From Bacillus spongiae (GTDB taxonomy: Bacteria; Bacillota; Bacilli; Bacillales; Bacillaceae_K): DNA of 64,000 bases. The stretch lies in NCBI RefSeq assembly GCF_037120725.1, contig NZ_JBBAXC010000006.1, positions 1 to 64,000 on the forward strand, given 5' to 3'. Below are positions 1 through 8,061 of the stretch, piece by piece (position 1 is the first letter of the stretch; each line of letters starts with the position of its first letter). The position numbers were made by a program, and so were the translations under genes. The notes below the pieces were generated by a model. The model saw only the letters and a program-made list of their open reading frames with translations. It did no database searches and was not told where the DNA came from.

Positions 1-85
1 TTTTGGATTCTTGAAAGCGAATTTGTGTTTCTCCCGATTTTCTGTACGTGGAAAATCGAAGGTAGAAAACGAAATGGGCCTCGCA

Positions 86-123
86 TTAATGGCAGTGAAT
101 TTAAGAAAATTCACTGCCATTAA
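86..123. terminator. Perfect 17-bp hairpin without T-tract
   Basis: The arms 86-102 and 107-123 are perfect inverted repeats around a 4-nt AAGA loop. No clear T-run follows on either strand, so it may be a structural repeat or part of a double terminator with the next hairpin. The two hairpins share the core TGAATTT. Confidence 0.4.
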
Positions 124-159
124 CTAAGGTTATACAAGTATTCAAACCCAAAAATAAAA

Positions 160-205
160 GAAAGGTGAATTTGAGAACTCTCAAATTCACCTTTCTCACT
201 TTTTG
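160..205. terminator. Bidirectional intrinsic terminator downstream of fnr
   Basis: A 16-bp perfect stem (160-175 with 180-195, loop AACT) is followed by TTTTT on the plus strand and by CTTTTATTTTT on the minus strand. It lies directly downstream of the minus-strand fnr gene and could also close a plus-strand gene entering from the left edge. Confidence 0.75.
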
Positions 206-235
206 AAGCTAGTTATGTCCCAGCCTCTTAAACTT

Positions 236-949
236 TTAATCGATATTGCATATTTCAATAGGGCAATTTTCACAGCCAATTTCATTCTTTAAGTATTCAA
301 GGTCTTTCACGATAATTCTGCCGTCGTTAGTTGTATCAATGACATTACTTTTCTTTAAATCTCTTAGCATTCGGTTTACGCTTTCTCGAGTCGCACAACA
401 AAATTTTGCAAACTCTTGGTTTGTTAAATGAATATCAATTAAGATTCCATCAGCGACTTTTACACCATAGCTGTTACTAAAACGGATAAGAGTAGAATAA
501 AGAGCTCCTTTTTTTCCGTTCATGACTAAATCTCGTATTTTCGTTTGGAATTTACGAAGATGATTATTTAACCATTTCATAAATTCAAAGGTTAGGTCTG
601 CATTTTTTAATAGTTTTTCTTCAAGAAGATCATTTTTAATCACGAGTACTTCGCTATCGGCTAAGGCAAGTGCGCTTAGCATGTATTTCGGGTTCGCAGT
701 AAATAGGGTTAATTCGCCAATAATGTCCTTTTCTTTACAAATACGCAAATTTAGTTGCTTCCCATCTGGAGTTAATTGGCTAATTTGAAACATGCCTGTG
801 TTAATTAAATATATTTCAGAGGCATCTTCTCCTTCTTGAAAAAGAAAGTTACCTGCTTTCACTTTTCTAGGAGTACTAATGGAAGTTAATAATCTTGCCA
901 ACTCATCTGAAATTAAATCAATGTCACGTTTAATTTTGGTGACCTCCAT
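236..949 (-). CDS. fnr: Fnr, oxygen-sensing Crp/Fnr-family transcriptional regulator
   Basis: This encodes a cytoplasmic Crp/Fnr regulator of about 237 residues: an N-terminal cyclic-nucleotide-like beta-barrel (about 25-110), a dimerisation helix, and a C-terminal winged helix (about 165-225). The C-terminus carries CENCPIEIC, three cysteines at about 226, 229 and 234, and an aspartate lies near 140. This is the pattern of the Bacillus-type Fnr, whose [4Fe-4S] cluster is held by three C-terminal Cys and one Asp, unlike E. coli FNR with its N-terminal cysteines. ATG 949 is preferred over ATG 955 because AGGAGG (956-961) abuts 955 but lies 6 nt from 949. It likely activates anaerobic genes, including the divergent mobA-moaA, which has an Fnr-type box upstream. 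Confidence 0.9.
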   Translation of the reverse strand: MEVTKIKRDIDLISDELARLLTSISTPRKVKAGNFLFQEGEDASEIYLINTGMFQISQLTPDGKQLNLRICKEKDIIGELTLFTANPKYMLSALALADSEVLVIKNDLLEEKLLKNADLTFEFMKWLNNHLRKFQTKIRDLVMNGKKGALYSTLIRFSNSYGVKVADGILIDIHLTNQEFAKFCCATRESVNRMLRDLKKSNVIDTTNDGRIIVKDLEYLKNEIGCENCPIEICNID

Positions 950-1083
950 GTACATCCTCCTATCTTTATCATAATGTGGATTATGTTTATTTAAAATAAA
1001 AGTTGTTATAAACTCTAATTACTGCACCGTCATAATCATGTGTGATAAAAAATAATGGTGCGAATTAGGGAGTAACGAGTACC

Positions 1084-1126
1084 TGTGACATTCATCACTA
1101 TCAATATAAAGTTACCATGATAATAT
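1084..1126 (+). promoter_or_regulatory. FNR box and -10 region upstream of mobA-moaA
   Basis: TGTGA-N6-TCACT occupies 1084-1099, which I recall as the B. subtilis Fnr consensus. Its centre is 1091.5. A -10 hexamer follows (GATAAT 1119-1124 or TAATAT 1121-1126), so +1 falls near 1131-1133. The box is therefore at about -40 to -41.5, the position used for class II activation. This suggests anaerobic induction of molybdenum cofactor synthesis. Confidence 0.75.
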
Positions 1127-1167
1127 AGGCAATACAATACAAGAATGAAAGAATAGTGGTGAAAATA

Positions 1168-1752
1168 ATGACGGCTGACATCATAGGAGTAGTAATGGCT
1201 GGTGGCAAATCGACGAGATTTGGGAGTGATAAGGCGTTCGCTCTTTATCAAGGCACGCCATTATATGAATACTCCATCAAAACTCTTACGGAAGTTGTGA
1301 ATAAAACAGTCATGGTGACAAACGACAATTTGCTTCAAACTTACCGAGACAAAACAGACCTTGAAATTAAAAGTGATTTGCCACCATTTCAAAACTGTGG
1401 CCCGCTTGGTGGACTATATACGGCTTTAACTTCGTGGCAAGCAGATTGGTATCTTGTTTTACCGATCGATGTACCACTAATGAATAAAAGGATGCTACAG
1501 CGAATGCTTGCTTATATTGATGGAAAAGTTGATGCTGTTGTGCCTGTTATCCATACAAAAAAACAGCCGTTAATCGCCGTTTATCATTTTACCGTAAAAG
1601 ATATATTGAGAGAGCAACTGAACAAACAGGATTATCAAGTAACAAATTTCTTAGATAAACTATCTGTCCGGTACTTGGACGAGCAAGATGGAGAAAATTC
1701 ATTCTTTCATAATATTAATACCCAAATGGATTATAAAATGTACTTATCATAA
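1168..1752 (+). CDS. mobA: MobA, molybdenum cofactor guanylyltransferase
   Basis: MobA transfers GMP from GTP to Mo-molybdopterin to make the MGD form of the cofactor used by enzymes such as nitrate reductase. The nucleotidyltransferase signature MAGGKSTRFGSDKA is at the N-terminus, GPLGGLYTAL follows in the middle, and the metal-binding region reads LPIDVPLM. The length of about 194 residues is normal for MobA. GTG 1156 is in frame, but ATG 1168 has the better upstream GTGGTGA Shine-Dalgarno-like stretch and gives a normal N-terminus. The gene is followed by moaA after 72 nt, with no terminator seen, so an operon is likely. Confidence 0.88.
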   Translation: MTADIIGVVMAGGKSTRFGSDKAFALYQGTPLYEYSIKTLTEVVNKTVMVTNDNLLQTYRDKTDLEIKSDLPPFQNCGPLGGLYTALTSWQADWYLVLPIDVPLMNKRMLQRMLAYIDGKVDAVVPVIHTKKQPLIAVYHFTVKDILREQLNKQDYQVTNFLDKLSVRYLDEQDGENSFFHNINTQMDYKMYLS

Positions 1753-1824
1753 TTGTACACCTTGGAGTGTAAAGATTAAATAATAATGAGTGTTTCAAAT
1801 AGAAAATAAGGAGAGAGCGTAATC

Positions 1825-2829
1825 ATGAATAGCTTAGACACCTTAGCTCGCCCTTTACGTGATTTACGAATATCTGTAACCGATCGTTGCAATTTTCGAT
1901 GTAGTTATTGTATGCCGAAAGAAATATTTGGTAAGGATTATCCTTTTATGAAACAAGCCGATATTTTATCCTTTGAAGAAATTGTTCGTCTAGCTACGCT
2001 CTTTTCGACGTTAGGGGTAGAAAAGCTTCGTTTAACCGGAGGAGAGCCGTTGCTGCGAAAAGACTTGCCTAAGTTAGTTACGCAATTATCGAAAATTCCC
2101 TCAATAAAGTATATTACTTTAACAACAAATGGAGTGTTTCTTGCTAAGTATGCTCAATCATTACTAGATGCCGGGATTTGCAGAGTAAATGTAAGCTTAG
2201 ATTCCTTAAATAATGAAGTATTTAAAGCAATTAATAACATGAACATAGGGGTTGAGCCTGTTTTAAAAGGCATTTTTAAAGCGCGTGATGTTGGACTAGA
2301 AGTGAAGGTCAATATGGTTGTCAAAAAAGGGTTGAATGACGAACAAATAATGCCAATGGTTCGTTTTTTTAAAGAGGAAGGAATCAATTTGAGGTTTATC
2401 GAGTTTATGGATGTCGGTAGCTCGAATGGCTGGAATATGAAAGACGTCGTGACGAAGAAGGAGCTATATGAGAAAATTCATGAGCAATATCCTCTGGAGC
2501 CCATAGATCGAGACTACTTTGGTGAAGTAGCAAAGCGCTATCGTTATAAAGGAACAAAGGCTGAGGTTGGCTTTATTTCGTCCGTGTCAGAAACCTTTTG
2601 TGGATCATGTACGAGGGCAAGGCTTTCGACAGATGGGAAGTTATTTACTTGTTTGTTTGCGTCATCTGGATATGATTTACGTACGCTCTTACGGAGTGAT
2701 ACAACTGACGAAGAGATTGTCGAGAGAATTAGAAACGTTTGGGAAAAACGAGATGATCGTTATTCCGAAATACGAACGGAAGAAAGTACGTCAAAACGTA
2801 AAATTGAAATGTCTTATATAGGTGGATGA
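1825..2829 (+). CDS. moaA: MoaA, GTP 3',8-cyclase (radical SAM)
   Basis: MoaA catalyses the first step of molybdenum cofactor synthesis, GTP to 3',8-cyclo-GTP. The radical-SAM cluster motif CNFRCSYC gives Cys 22, 26 and 29. The second, substrate-binding [4Fe-4S] motif CGSC followed by a third Cys (FTCLF) lies near residues 260-276. The protein ends in the conserved Gly-Gly. At 334 residues it is full length. AAGGAG at 1808-1813 supports ATG 1825. The partners moaB, moaC, moaD, moaE and moeA are not in the window. Confidence 0.95.
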   Translation: MNSLDTLARPLRDLRISVTDRCNFRCSYCMPKEIFGKDYPFMKQADILSFEEIVRLATLFSTLGVEKLRLTGGEPLLRKDLPKLVTQLSKIPSIKYITLTTNGVFLAKYAQSLLDAGICRVNVSLDSLNNEVFKAINNMNIGVEPVLKGIFKARDVGLEVKVNMVVKKGLNDEQIMPMVRFFKEEGINLRFIEFMDVGSSNGWNMKDVVTKKELYEKIHEQYPLEPIDRDYFGEVAKRYRYKGTKAEVGFISSVSETFCGSCTRARLSTDGKLFTCLFASSGYDLRTLLRSDTTDEEIVERIRNVWEKRDDRYSEIRTEESTSKRKIEMSYIGG

Positions 2830-2895
2830 GGAAGCTGTTCTTTTGTTGTTCCTGTTAAACATTTCACACTATTAAATAGTCAGAGTATAATAGTA

Positions 2896-2937
2896 AAAGA
2901 AGAAGCATACCATTAAGCGGTTGCTTCTTCTTTCTTA
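2896..2937. terminator. Convergent terminator between moaA and the CDGSH gene
   Basis: A 12-bp perfect stem (2896-2907 with 2922-2933) ends in T-rich sequence on the plus strand and in TTTTACTATT on the minus strand. It abuts the stop codon of the minus-strand CDGSH gene, so it probably serves both genes. Confidence 0.7.
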
Positions 2938-3144
2938 TTTCTCCTCATTTTCAGCACGAACGACGGAGTGAAACTTTGTTTTATGGGCTCCGTCACAAAA
3001 AGGCATTCTTTGTGATAGGCCACAACGACAAAGGGAAAAGACTTGTTTAGTGTCTAGCTTATTTCCTTCTCCATCTAGCAGCTCTACGTCACCAGATACA
3101 CGAAATGAACCGTTATCATTTACTTTAATTTGAACTTTTGACAT
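2935..3144 (-). CDS. CDGSH-type (mitoNEET-like) iron-sulfur protein
   Basis: This small protein of about 69 residues carries the CDGSH signature CRCGLSQRMPFCDGAH. The three cysteines and the terminal histidine are the ligands of the unusual 3Cys-1His [2Fe-2S] cluster of this family. It has Ala in place of Ser in CDGSH, a common bacterial variant. The frame is open to 3267, but GGGAGGAAGTAGA lies just before ATG 3144, which fixes the start. The role is unknown; family members are linked to redox sensing or electron or cluster transfer. The next gene is also Fe-S related. Confidence 0.85.
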   Translation of the reverse strand: MSKVQIKVNDNGSFRVSGDVELLDGEGNKLDTKQVFSLCRCGLSQRMPFCDGAHKTKFHSVVRAENEEK

Positions 3145-3286
3145 TCTACTTCCTCCCTTTTTATGTAGATATTTCTTCTTTGATAGTAAGCGGAAACATG
3201 AGAAAAAGCAATAATCTGTGAGCAATTTAAGACGAAAAAACGAGTCCATATGATAAAATGAAAGCATATTAAGGAGGATTTGACAG

Positions 3287-3616
3287 ATGAAGATAACGTT
3301 AACGAATGTTGCTCAAGATAAAATCAATGAAAAAATTGCTGATCAAACTGGATTATTAAAATTAAAGTATGAAACAGAAGGCTGTGGATGTGTCGTTAGT
3401 GGAGTACCGACACTTTGGCTTGTCGATGAAAAAGACGAAGGTGAGGATGTAGTCATTGAAACGAATCAGATGCCGATCCTTGTTGAAAAGTCTAAAATGG
3501 TTTTCTTAGATGAAAATTTAACCATTGATTTCTCTGAAACGTCTAATACGTTTATGCTGAAAACACCTGGACAAATCTTAAATGGGCGAATGGGCTTTAT
3601 TAATAAAACGAATTAA
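3287..3616 (+). CDS. HesB/IscA-like Fe-S biosynthesis family protein (YqkB-like)
   Basis: The 109-residue protein has the HesB-like fold pattern with a GCGC motif (residues 32-35) and resembles B. subtilis YqkB, a neighbour of yqkD and yqkE there as here. It lacks the C-terminal Cys-x-Cys of classical A-type Fe-S carriers, so carrier activity should not be assumed. AAGGAGG stands just upstream of ATG 3287. It is divergent from the CDGSH gene. Confidence 0.75.
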   Translation: MKITLTNVAQDKINEKIADQTGLLKLKYETEGCGCVVSGVPTLWLVDEKDEGEDVVIETNQMPILVEKSKMVFLDENLTIDFSETSNTFMLKTPGQILNGRMGFINKTN

Positions 3617-3989
3617 TATAGAAAGTTAATTGTTGAATACGTGGAGGTAGTATGGATAAAATGCTCAAGTAAAACTTTGATTAGGTGTTTGAAGGTCTTC
3701 ATTCACTCAAATTAACTAAAGCTTACTTATTTGTCCATCCACCTTTTTATTCGTTATTAGTAAGAATGCCGCCTCTTCTTTGTAAGAGGCGGTTTTTGCC
3801 ATGCATGCCTATACATTACTTATCTGTTTCCATGTGTTCCTTCATTTATATTTCACCCATATATTCCTTTTACCTTTTAATGAATTTATGATAAGTAAAA
3901 ATTATGTACTTTAAGAAGTATTATCGAATTTTCTAATTGCATGATATCGGATACTCTATAAGTAAAGGGAGAAAAAGGAGGAGATAGGG
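3617..3989 (+). other. Intergenic region with a 6-codon ORF and a terminator
   Basis: This 373-nt gap holds one terminator (3769-3797, listed separately) and a tiny ORF at 3652-3672 (MDKMLK). The ORF has GGAGG only 4 nt upstream, which is short spacing. A longer reading frame at 3685-3891 has no ribosome binding site and runs through the terminator, so I do not call it. Confidence 0.5.
3769..3797 (+). terminator. Intrinsic terminator
   Basis: The 9-bp stem CCGCCTCTT/AAGAGGCGG (3769-3777, 3784-3792) is followed by TTTTT. It probably terminates the YqkB-like gene transcript. Confidence 0.85.
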
Positions 3990-4763
3990 ATGGATATTAA
4001 AAAAAAGGTGCAGGAGCAGTTCGGACAATTTGCTGGGAATTATGTTACAAGTGAAATTCATGCAAAGGGGGAGGATTTACACACTTTAATTGCCTTGTCT
4101 GGTGTTAAGCCAAAGGATGTCGTGTTAGATATAGCAACAGGAGGAGGACATGTGGCAAACGGGATTGCGCCGTTCGCGAAAAAAGTAGTCGCACTTGATT
4201 TGACGGAAAAGATGTTAAAGGAAGCTGAGAGGTTTATTCGTCAAAATGGGTATGAAAATGTTGAATTTATCAAGGGGGATGCCGAAAAATTGCCGTTCCC
4301 ATCGAAAACCTTCTCTGCTGTCACATGCCGAATTGCACCGCATCATTTTCCAAATGTAAATGATTTCGTTTTAGAAAGTTATCGCGTTTTAAAAGATGGA
4401 GGAACGTTTCTGTTAATAGATAACGTCGTACCAGAACAGAATGAATTAGATATATTTTATAATGAGATTGAGAAAAAACGTGACCCTAGTCATTTTCGTG
4501 CATGGAAGAAAACCGAGTGGTTGACGATGATTGAACGAGTAGGGTTTGAAGTAGAGCAACTGACCTCATTTTGGAAAATGTTTACATTCGAATCATGGTT
4601 TGCGCGTATGGGGTTACCAGTACAGGAGAAAAGGGAATTGGAGCAGTATATGTTAAGTGCTTCCCCTGAAACGAGAAACTATTATCGTGTGAAAGAAGAA
4701 AACGGAAGAGTTGTTAGTTTCCAAGGGAAATCTGTTCTCATTAAAGCAAAGAAACGTCACTAA
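3990..4763 (+). CDS. Class I SAM-dependent methyltransferase
   Basis: This is a 257-residue cytoplasmic methyltransferase of the UbiE/Methyltransf_11 type. Motif I is LDIATGGGHVANGIAP (about 46-61), followed by VVALDLTEKML (acidic residue binding the SAM ribose) and the post-I/II region KGDAEKLPFPSKTFSAV. The C-terminal third (RDPSHFRAW...) resembles YcgJ-type proteins. The substrate cannot be told from sequence. AAAAAGGAGGAG precedes ATG 3990. It is monocistronic, with a terminator on each side. Confidence 0.85.
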   Translation: MDIKKKVQEQFGQFAGNYVTSEIHAKGEDLHTLIALSGVKPKDVVLDIATGGGHVANGIAPFAKKVVALDLTEKMLKEAERFIRQNGYENVEFIKGDAEKLPFPSKTFSAVTCRIAPHHFPNVNDFVLESYRVLKDGGTFLLIDNVVPEQNELDIFYNEIEKKRDPSHFRAWKKTEWLTMIERVGFEVEQLTSFWKMFTFESWFARMGLPVQEKRELEQYMLSASPETRNYYRVKEENGRVVSFQGKSVLIKAKKRH

Positions 4764-4791
4764 ACTGTCGGTTTCGGAGAGAAATAAAAAG

Positions 4792-4834
4792 AAAACATAT
4801 ACCATAACGATATAAATGGTGTATGTTTTTTTCA
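4792..4834 (+). terminator. Terminator of the methyltransferase gene
   Basis: A 14-bp stem with one G-U pair (4792-4805 with 4816-4829) is followed by a T-run. It sits between convergent genes. Confidence 0.8.
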
Positions 4835-4859
4835 TTTTTTCGTTCTCTATTGAACAGTA

Positions 4860-5156
4860 CTAGTCCTGAAAATAAATCTCTTGAAGAGTTTTCAAGAGTG
4901 TTTCGAATTTTTCTTGTTGAGTATCAAGTGCATGGTCTAAAGCGTCGTGGATAGCTTGAGGAATCGGTTCGTTTGGTTTGGTCCCATCATTCTTCAGCTC
5001 ACGTGCGAGTACCATCAGCAATAACAACTGAATGGTTTTAGAATCTAATAATATAACGCTTTGATCAGTCCTATTCTCATCATCCAATTGACTCTTTATC
5101 CATTCCTTCGTTAGCTTCTGTAGTAAATCTTCCATTGTCTCGTGTTCAGGACTCAT
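4860..5156 (-). CDS. Unrecognised acidic small protein
   Basis: The protein has 98 residues and is predicted to be mostly helical, with a leucine-rich stretch (IQLLLLMVLARELK) and no signal peptide or cysteine. I do not recognise a family. The start at 5156 follows AAAGGAGGCGG and overlaps the stop of the upstream gene by 11 nt, so the two are translationally coupled. The longer frame to 5231 has no binding site of its own. It may be a partner of the coupled gene in the neighbouring putative spore-surface cluster; that is inference. Confidence 0.65.
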   Translation of the reverse strand: MSPEHETMEDLLQKLTKEWIKSQLDDENRTDQSVILLDSKTIQLLLLMVLARELKNDGTKPNEPIPQAIHDALDHALDTQQEKFETLLKTLQEIYFQD

Positions 5157-5724
5157 GAAAACCGCCTCCTTTCGTGATTGTTCCAGAAATACTAATAGGA
5201 TTGAGCACAGGGATTCCTTCGGAAACTTCATGGAAATACGTAAAAGAAGAAACGATTCCTGAATAATTGGCGGATGGTAACCACTTTAATTGAAAAGGAG
5301 AAAAACTAACCTTTTCATTCGGTTTTAACACGTTCTGATGAACAGGACGTAACCAATACTCTCGTGGATTTTTTACATCATCGAACCGTTCCCACGTATC
5401 TCCTGTAGGAATTGGATAGGAGGTATTTCCTTGAAGAAATTTACCGGAAAAATGAAAAGGTGATTCTTCTGAAAGTTGAATACAGATATAGGGATTCGAG
5501 ATAGACTTTCTTCCAATATTTAATATGTGCAGAGAGCCAATTAACAAGCCTTCAACGTCCGGTTGATGGACGATTCTCTCAGAATAAGAAAAATAACTGA
5601 TAATATTATATTCAGCTTGACGCTGCTCTTCATGGATAACATACTCAAGTTTTGTAATATAGTCATCTGTCTGCTTACTTAAGCGCTGGATTTTCTGCAA
5701 TACCTTATCCAATTCGTGACTCAA
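5146..5724 (-). CDS. Unrecognised protein with N-terminal coiled coil
   Basis: The 192-residue protein begins with a heptad-like helical segment (about residues 1-40) and continues as a beta-rich region with many Pro, Gly and aromatic residues. There is no signal peptide and no cysteine-rich motif. The start is TTG 5724, with GAAGGAGTGA upstream. The beta-rich tail is what one might expect of a structural or surface protein, but I do not recognise a family. It is the first gene of a two-gene coupled unit. Confidence 0.65.
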   Translation of the reverse strand: MSHELDKVLQKIQRLSKQTDDYITKLEYVIHEEQRQAEYNIISYFSYSERIVHQPDVEGLLIGSLHILNIGRKSISNPYICIQLSEESPFHFSGKFLQGNTSYPIPTGDTWERFDDVKNPREYWLRPVHQNVLKPNEKVSFSPFQLKWLPSANYSGIVSSFTYFHEVSEGIPVLNPISISGTITKGGGFHES

Positions 5725-5890
5725 AATCGTTCACTCCTTCATTATTGAGCGAGGTGTACTCTATTCATCTTTACGAAGGCTGACTGAAGAATAGAACCGT
5801 AAAGCATTCTAAAAACAGGGAATAATAGACTTTTCTCAAAAGAGAACGAAGGTCAATGAGTGTGGACTTCTAGTGTTTCTAAAGAAATAG

Positions 5891-5916
5891 AAAAAAGCTT
5901 AGGGAGTTCCTAAGCT
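5891..5916 (-). terminator. Terminator of the 5934-6548 gene
   Basis: AGCTTAGG/CCTAAGCT (5896-5903 with 5909-5916) forms an 8-bp stem, followed on the minus strand by TTTTTTCTATTTC. Confidence 0.75.
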
Positions 5917-5933
5917 CAGGTTGAAATGACTTC

Positions 5934-6548
5934 CTAGTGATGCTTCTTTTTTGGTGGTGGGAAAAGCTCTGGACATTGTTGCGGGACACCTGGTGTTGGA
6001 CAAGTAAATGGAATAACATCTCGTGGTGTACAAAATTCCGTTTTCAGTTCAACAACTACTGGGAAGCAAACGAGAATGTTTTGACAGATTTTTAAGTTAA
6101 CTTCAACGGTCAGATCTGCAGTACCTTGCGGACACATTTGGCTTGTAATAAAGCAATCATTCTCAAGATCATTGGCTACTATGGTTGTACCTTCTGGGGC
6201 ACATAAAAAGACTTGTTCAAAGCGAGTGAGTGTAAAAGGAGTTTCTAGTGGGGGGGTACCATCATTAAATGTTGCAGTAATTGTATAGGTGATAACTTTT
6301 TGAAGCATCACTTCTTGTAATGTAACAGGAAGTTTATCAATGATAAACTCTTGGTCTTGTCGTGTTCCTGGTACCTCTGTAATCACGACATCTGTCACTT
6401 CACAAGTAACAGTGTCTAATGTATCACAAGAACCCGGTGAAAGGGCTATAGTTTGCATATCAGTAAAATCTGCCTCATTTACAATCCAATCAAACACCTT
6501 TTCCGTTTTAATACAGATACGTTCTTTTTTCGTAGAATGTTCAGTCAA
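5934..6548 (-). CDS. Cys-containing putative spore-surface protein, family not identified
   Basis: The 204-residue protein starts with ERICIKTEKVFDWIV, a motif I associate from memory with uncharacterised Bacillaceae proteins. It is rich in Thr, Val and Pro, has about ten cysteines spread over the second half and ends PPPKKKHH. There is no signal peptide or membrane segment. The start is TTG 6548, ten bases after AAGGAGG. A sigma-K-type promoter (6587-6614) lies upstream, which would place expression late in the mother cell, when coat and exosporium proteins are made. The spore-surface role is inferred from that promoter and the composition. Confidence 0.6.
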   Translation of the reverse strand: MTEHSTKKERICIKTEKVFDWIVNEADFTDMQTIALSPGSCDTLDTVTCEVTDVVITEVPGTRQDQEFIIDKLPVTLQEVMLQKVITYTITATFNDGTPPLETPFTLTRFEQVFLCAPEGTTIVANDLENDCFITSQMCPQGTADLTVEVNLKICQNILVCFPVVVELKTEFCTPRDVIPFTCPTPGVPQQCPELFPPPKKKHH

Positions 6549-6586
6549 AATGAAAACACCTCCTTATCAGATTCTCATTACATTAA

Positions 6587-6614
6587 TAGAGTATGTGAGA
6601 AGCAATAGGAGGTT
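6587..6614 (-). promoter_or_regulatory. Sigma-K-type promoter
   Basis: On the minus strand AACC (6611-6614) and CATACTCTA (6587-6595) are separated by 15 nt. This fits the sigma-K pattern mACm-N15-17-CATAnnnTA. The -10 element is about 40 nt upstream of the TTG start. Confidence 0.6.
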
Positions 6615-6921
6615 TGGACATTTGTATATATTTAGTGAAAATAGGTTAATGACTATGTTTTTAAGAAGGTAGAATAGCTACTACAATCTAAATATCCTCT
6701 CGTTCCAAAGGATATTCAGTCTAATTATTAAAGAGTGACCCTTTAAATGATATAGAAAAATGCGAAAGGAATGTGAAAACAATAAAATAATGGTTTTTGT
6801 ACCCATTTTCAACATTTTAGTGAGGTTGTTTAAAATAAATGGCACAAATGAATAGAAAAGAGTAACAACTAGAAAAATAGCCAATAAAATATTATACAAA
6901 CAGTTGTAAAGGGGTGTGAAT

Positions 6922-7944
6922 ATGGACATTCAACATGTCGGTGAAAGGGAAAGGCTGGAAAAATTAAAAATGCTCTTACTCTTGTATACAAAATTATTAG
7001 CACAGACGAAGAACGAAGAGCATAGGGAGAGTGACGGAACAGGGGGAATAAAAACTGAGGAAACAATCCTAGAGTGGGAGGAGAAAGAAGGAGGTCATGA
7101 TTTGGGAGGACCTTCTAATAGGCAGATGTCCAAGCAACAAGAACAAATTGATAACGTAACAAAAAAGTTAGATGAGCTATCTTCTTCTCTGGCCACGATG
7201 CAACAAACACTTACGCTACTGCTAGCGGAAAAAAGTGAAGACGGAAAGGTGGTTAAAGAAAATCAACTCGAGGATAATCATTACCATCAACTAATTGAAG
7301 GAGAGCCTTCAGAAATTCTAGAAAGTAGTGAGAAAGTAGAAAAAACAAAGAAGCCTTCAAAAAAGAAGAAAAAAAAGAAAAAGAAAGAGAAGGAAAAAGT
7401 CAAAAAAACAAGTATTCAACCCAATCATCCTCTTAGTGACATTCTTCAAACCTCGCAACAAGAAACTCACGGACATCCACCTGACTATATACAATTACAA
7501 TCATTACTCAATAGTGCAAATTGGACAGTAAAGAATAATCATATGTCACAATCAAACTATCAGCAGCCAGGATTTCCGCGTAATACGATGAACAGGAAGC
7601 AACGAAGGCAACAAGCTCCACTTCAAGGAAATAACACCAATCAACGGTTAGCTTCACATGCTGCCAAGGATATTGAAGGAAGACAAACGAACGACCGTTT
7701 AACGAAGGAACCAAAAGGTTATCTCAAGAATGACCAACATCCTGTCCAGCAAAATATAGGGAGAGCGGTACCCCCTAAAGTGGAAGTAGAAAAAAGCTCT
7801 ATTCACAATCCATTAAGAAGTGTTGATAGTAAAACGAAGAACGAAACGAACACAACTTCCGAAGAATTGCCTACTAAAACAGGAAAAAAATCTATATTGT
7901 CATGGGTAAAAGGTTTTATCCAAACTATTATTATTAGAATATAA
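6922..7944 (+). CDS. Unrecognised Lys-rich low-complexity protein
   Basis: The protein of about 340 residues has a charged helical N-terminus, a coiled-coil-like segment (about 75-105), a lysine block of about 20 residues encoded by a homopurine tract (7359-7399), then a Gln/Asn/His-rich disordered region and a short hydrophobic end (SWVKGFIQTIIIRI). No known domain is visible. The start ATG 6922 lies 7 nt after AAAGGGG; the in-frame GTG 6916 has poor spacing. The composition resembles some disordered spore-coat proteins, and it diverges from a gene with a sigma-K-type promoter, but its function is unknown. Confidence 0.6.
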   Translation: MDIQHVGERERLEKLKMLLLLYTKLLAQTKNEEHRESDGTGGIKTEETILEWEEKEGGHDLGGPSNRQMSKQQEQIDNVTKKLDELSSSLATMQQTLTLLLAEKSEDGKVVKENQLEDNHYHQLIEGEPSEILESSEKVEKTKKPSKKKKKKKKKEKEKVKKTSIQPNHPLSDILQTSQQETHGHPPDYIQLQSLLNSANWTVKNNHMSQSNYQQPGFPRNTMNRKQRRQQAPLQGNNTNQRLASHAAKDIEGRQTNDRLTKEPKGYLKNDQHPVQQNIGRAVPPKVEVEKSSIHNPLRSVDSKTKNETNTTSEELPTKTGKKSILSWVKGFIQTIIIRI

Positions 7945-7973
7945 AACAGGAAGGTGAAAGTCATTTTACGAAG

Positions 7974-8011
7974 AAGAAGGTATTATTTAATATAATAGAA
8001 AATACCTTCTT
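7974..8011. terminator. Hairpin between convergent genes
   Basis: An 11-bp perfect stem (7974-7984 with 8001-8011) has a 16-nt AT-rich loop and no strong T-run. It lies between convergent genes and probably acts as a weak terminator. Confidence 0.45.
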
Positions 8012-8061
8012 ACATATAGATAATGATGTTAGCGGTAAAAATCGTTTACGTTTGCTTCTGT

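Noticed and set aside
1-123. Open frame entering from the left edge and ending at 123
   Set aside because: The translated sequence is not protein-like and its end lies inside the perfect hairpin at 86-123.
6681-6929. 82-codon minus-strand frame with hydrophobic residues
   Set aside because: It has no ribosome binding site and runs through the likely promoter region of the Lys-rich gene; AT-rich antisense frames often look hydrophobic.
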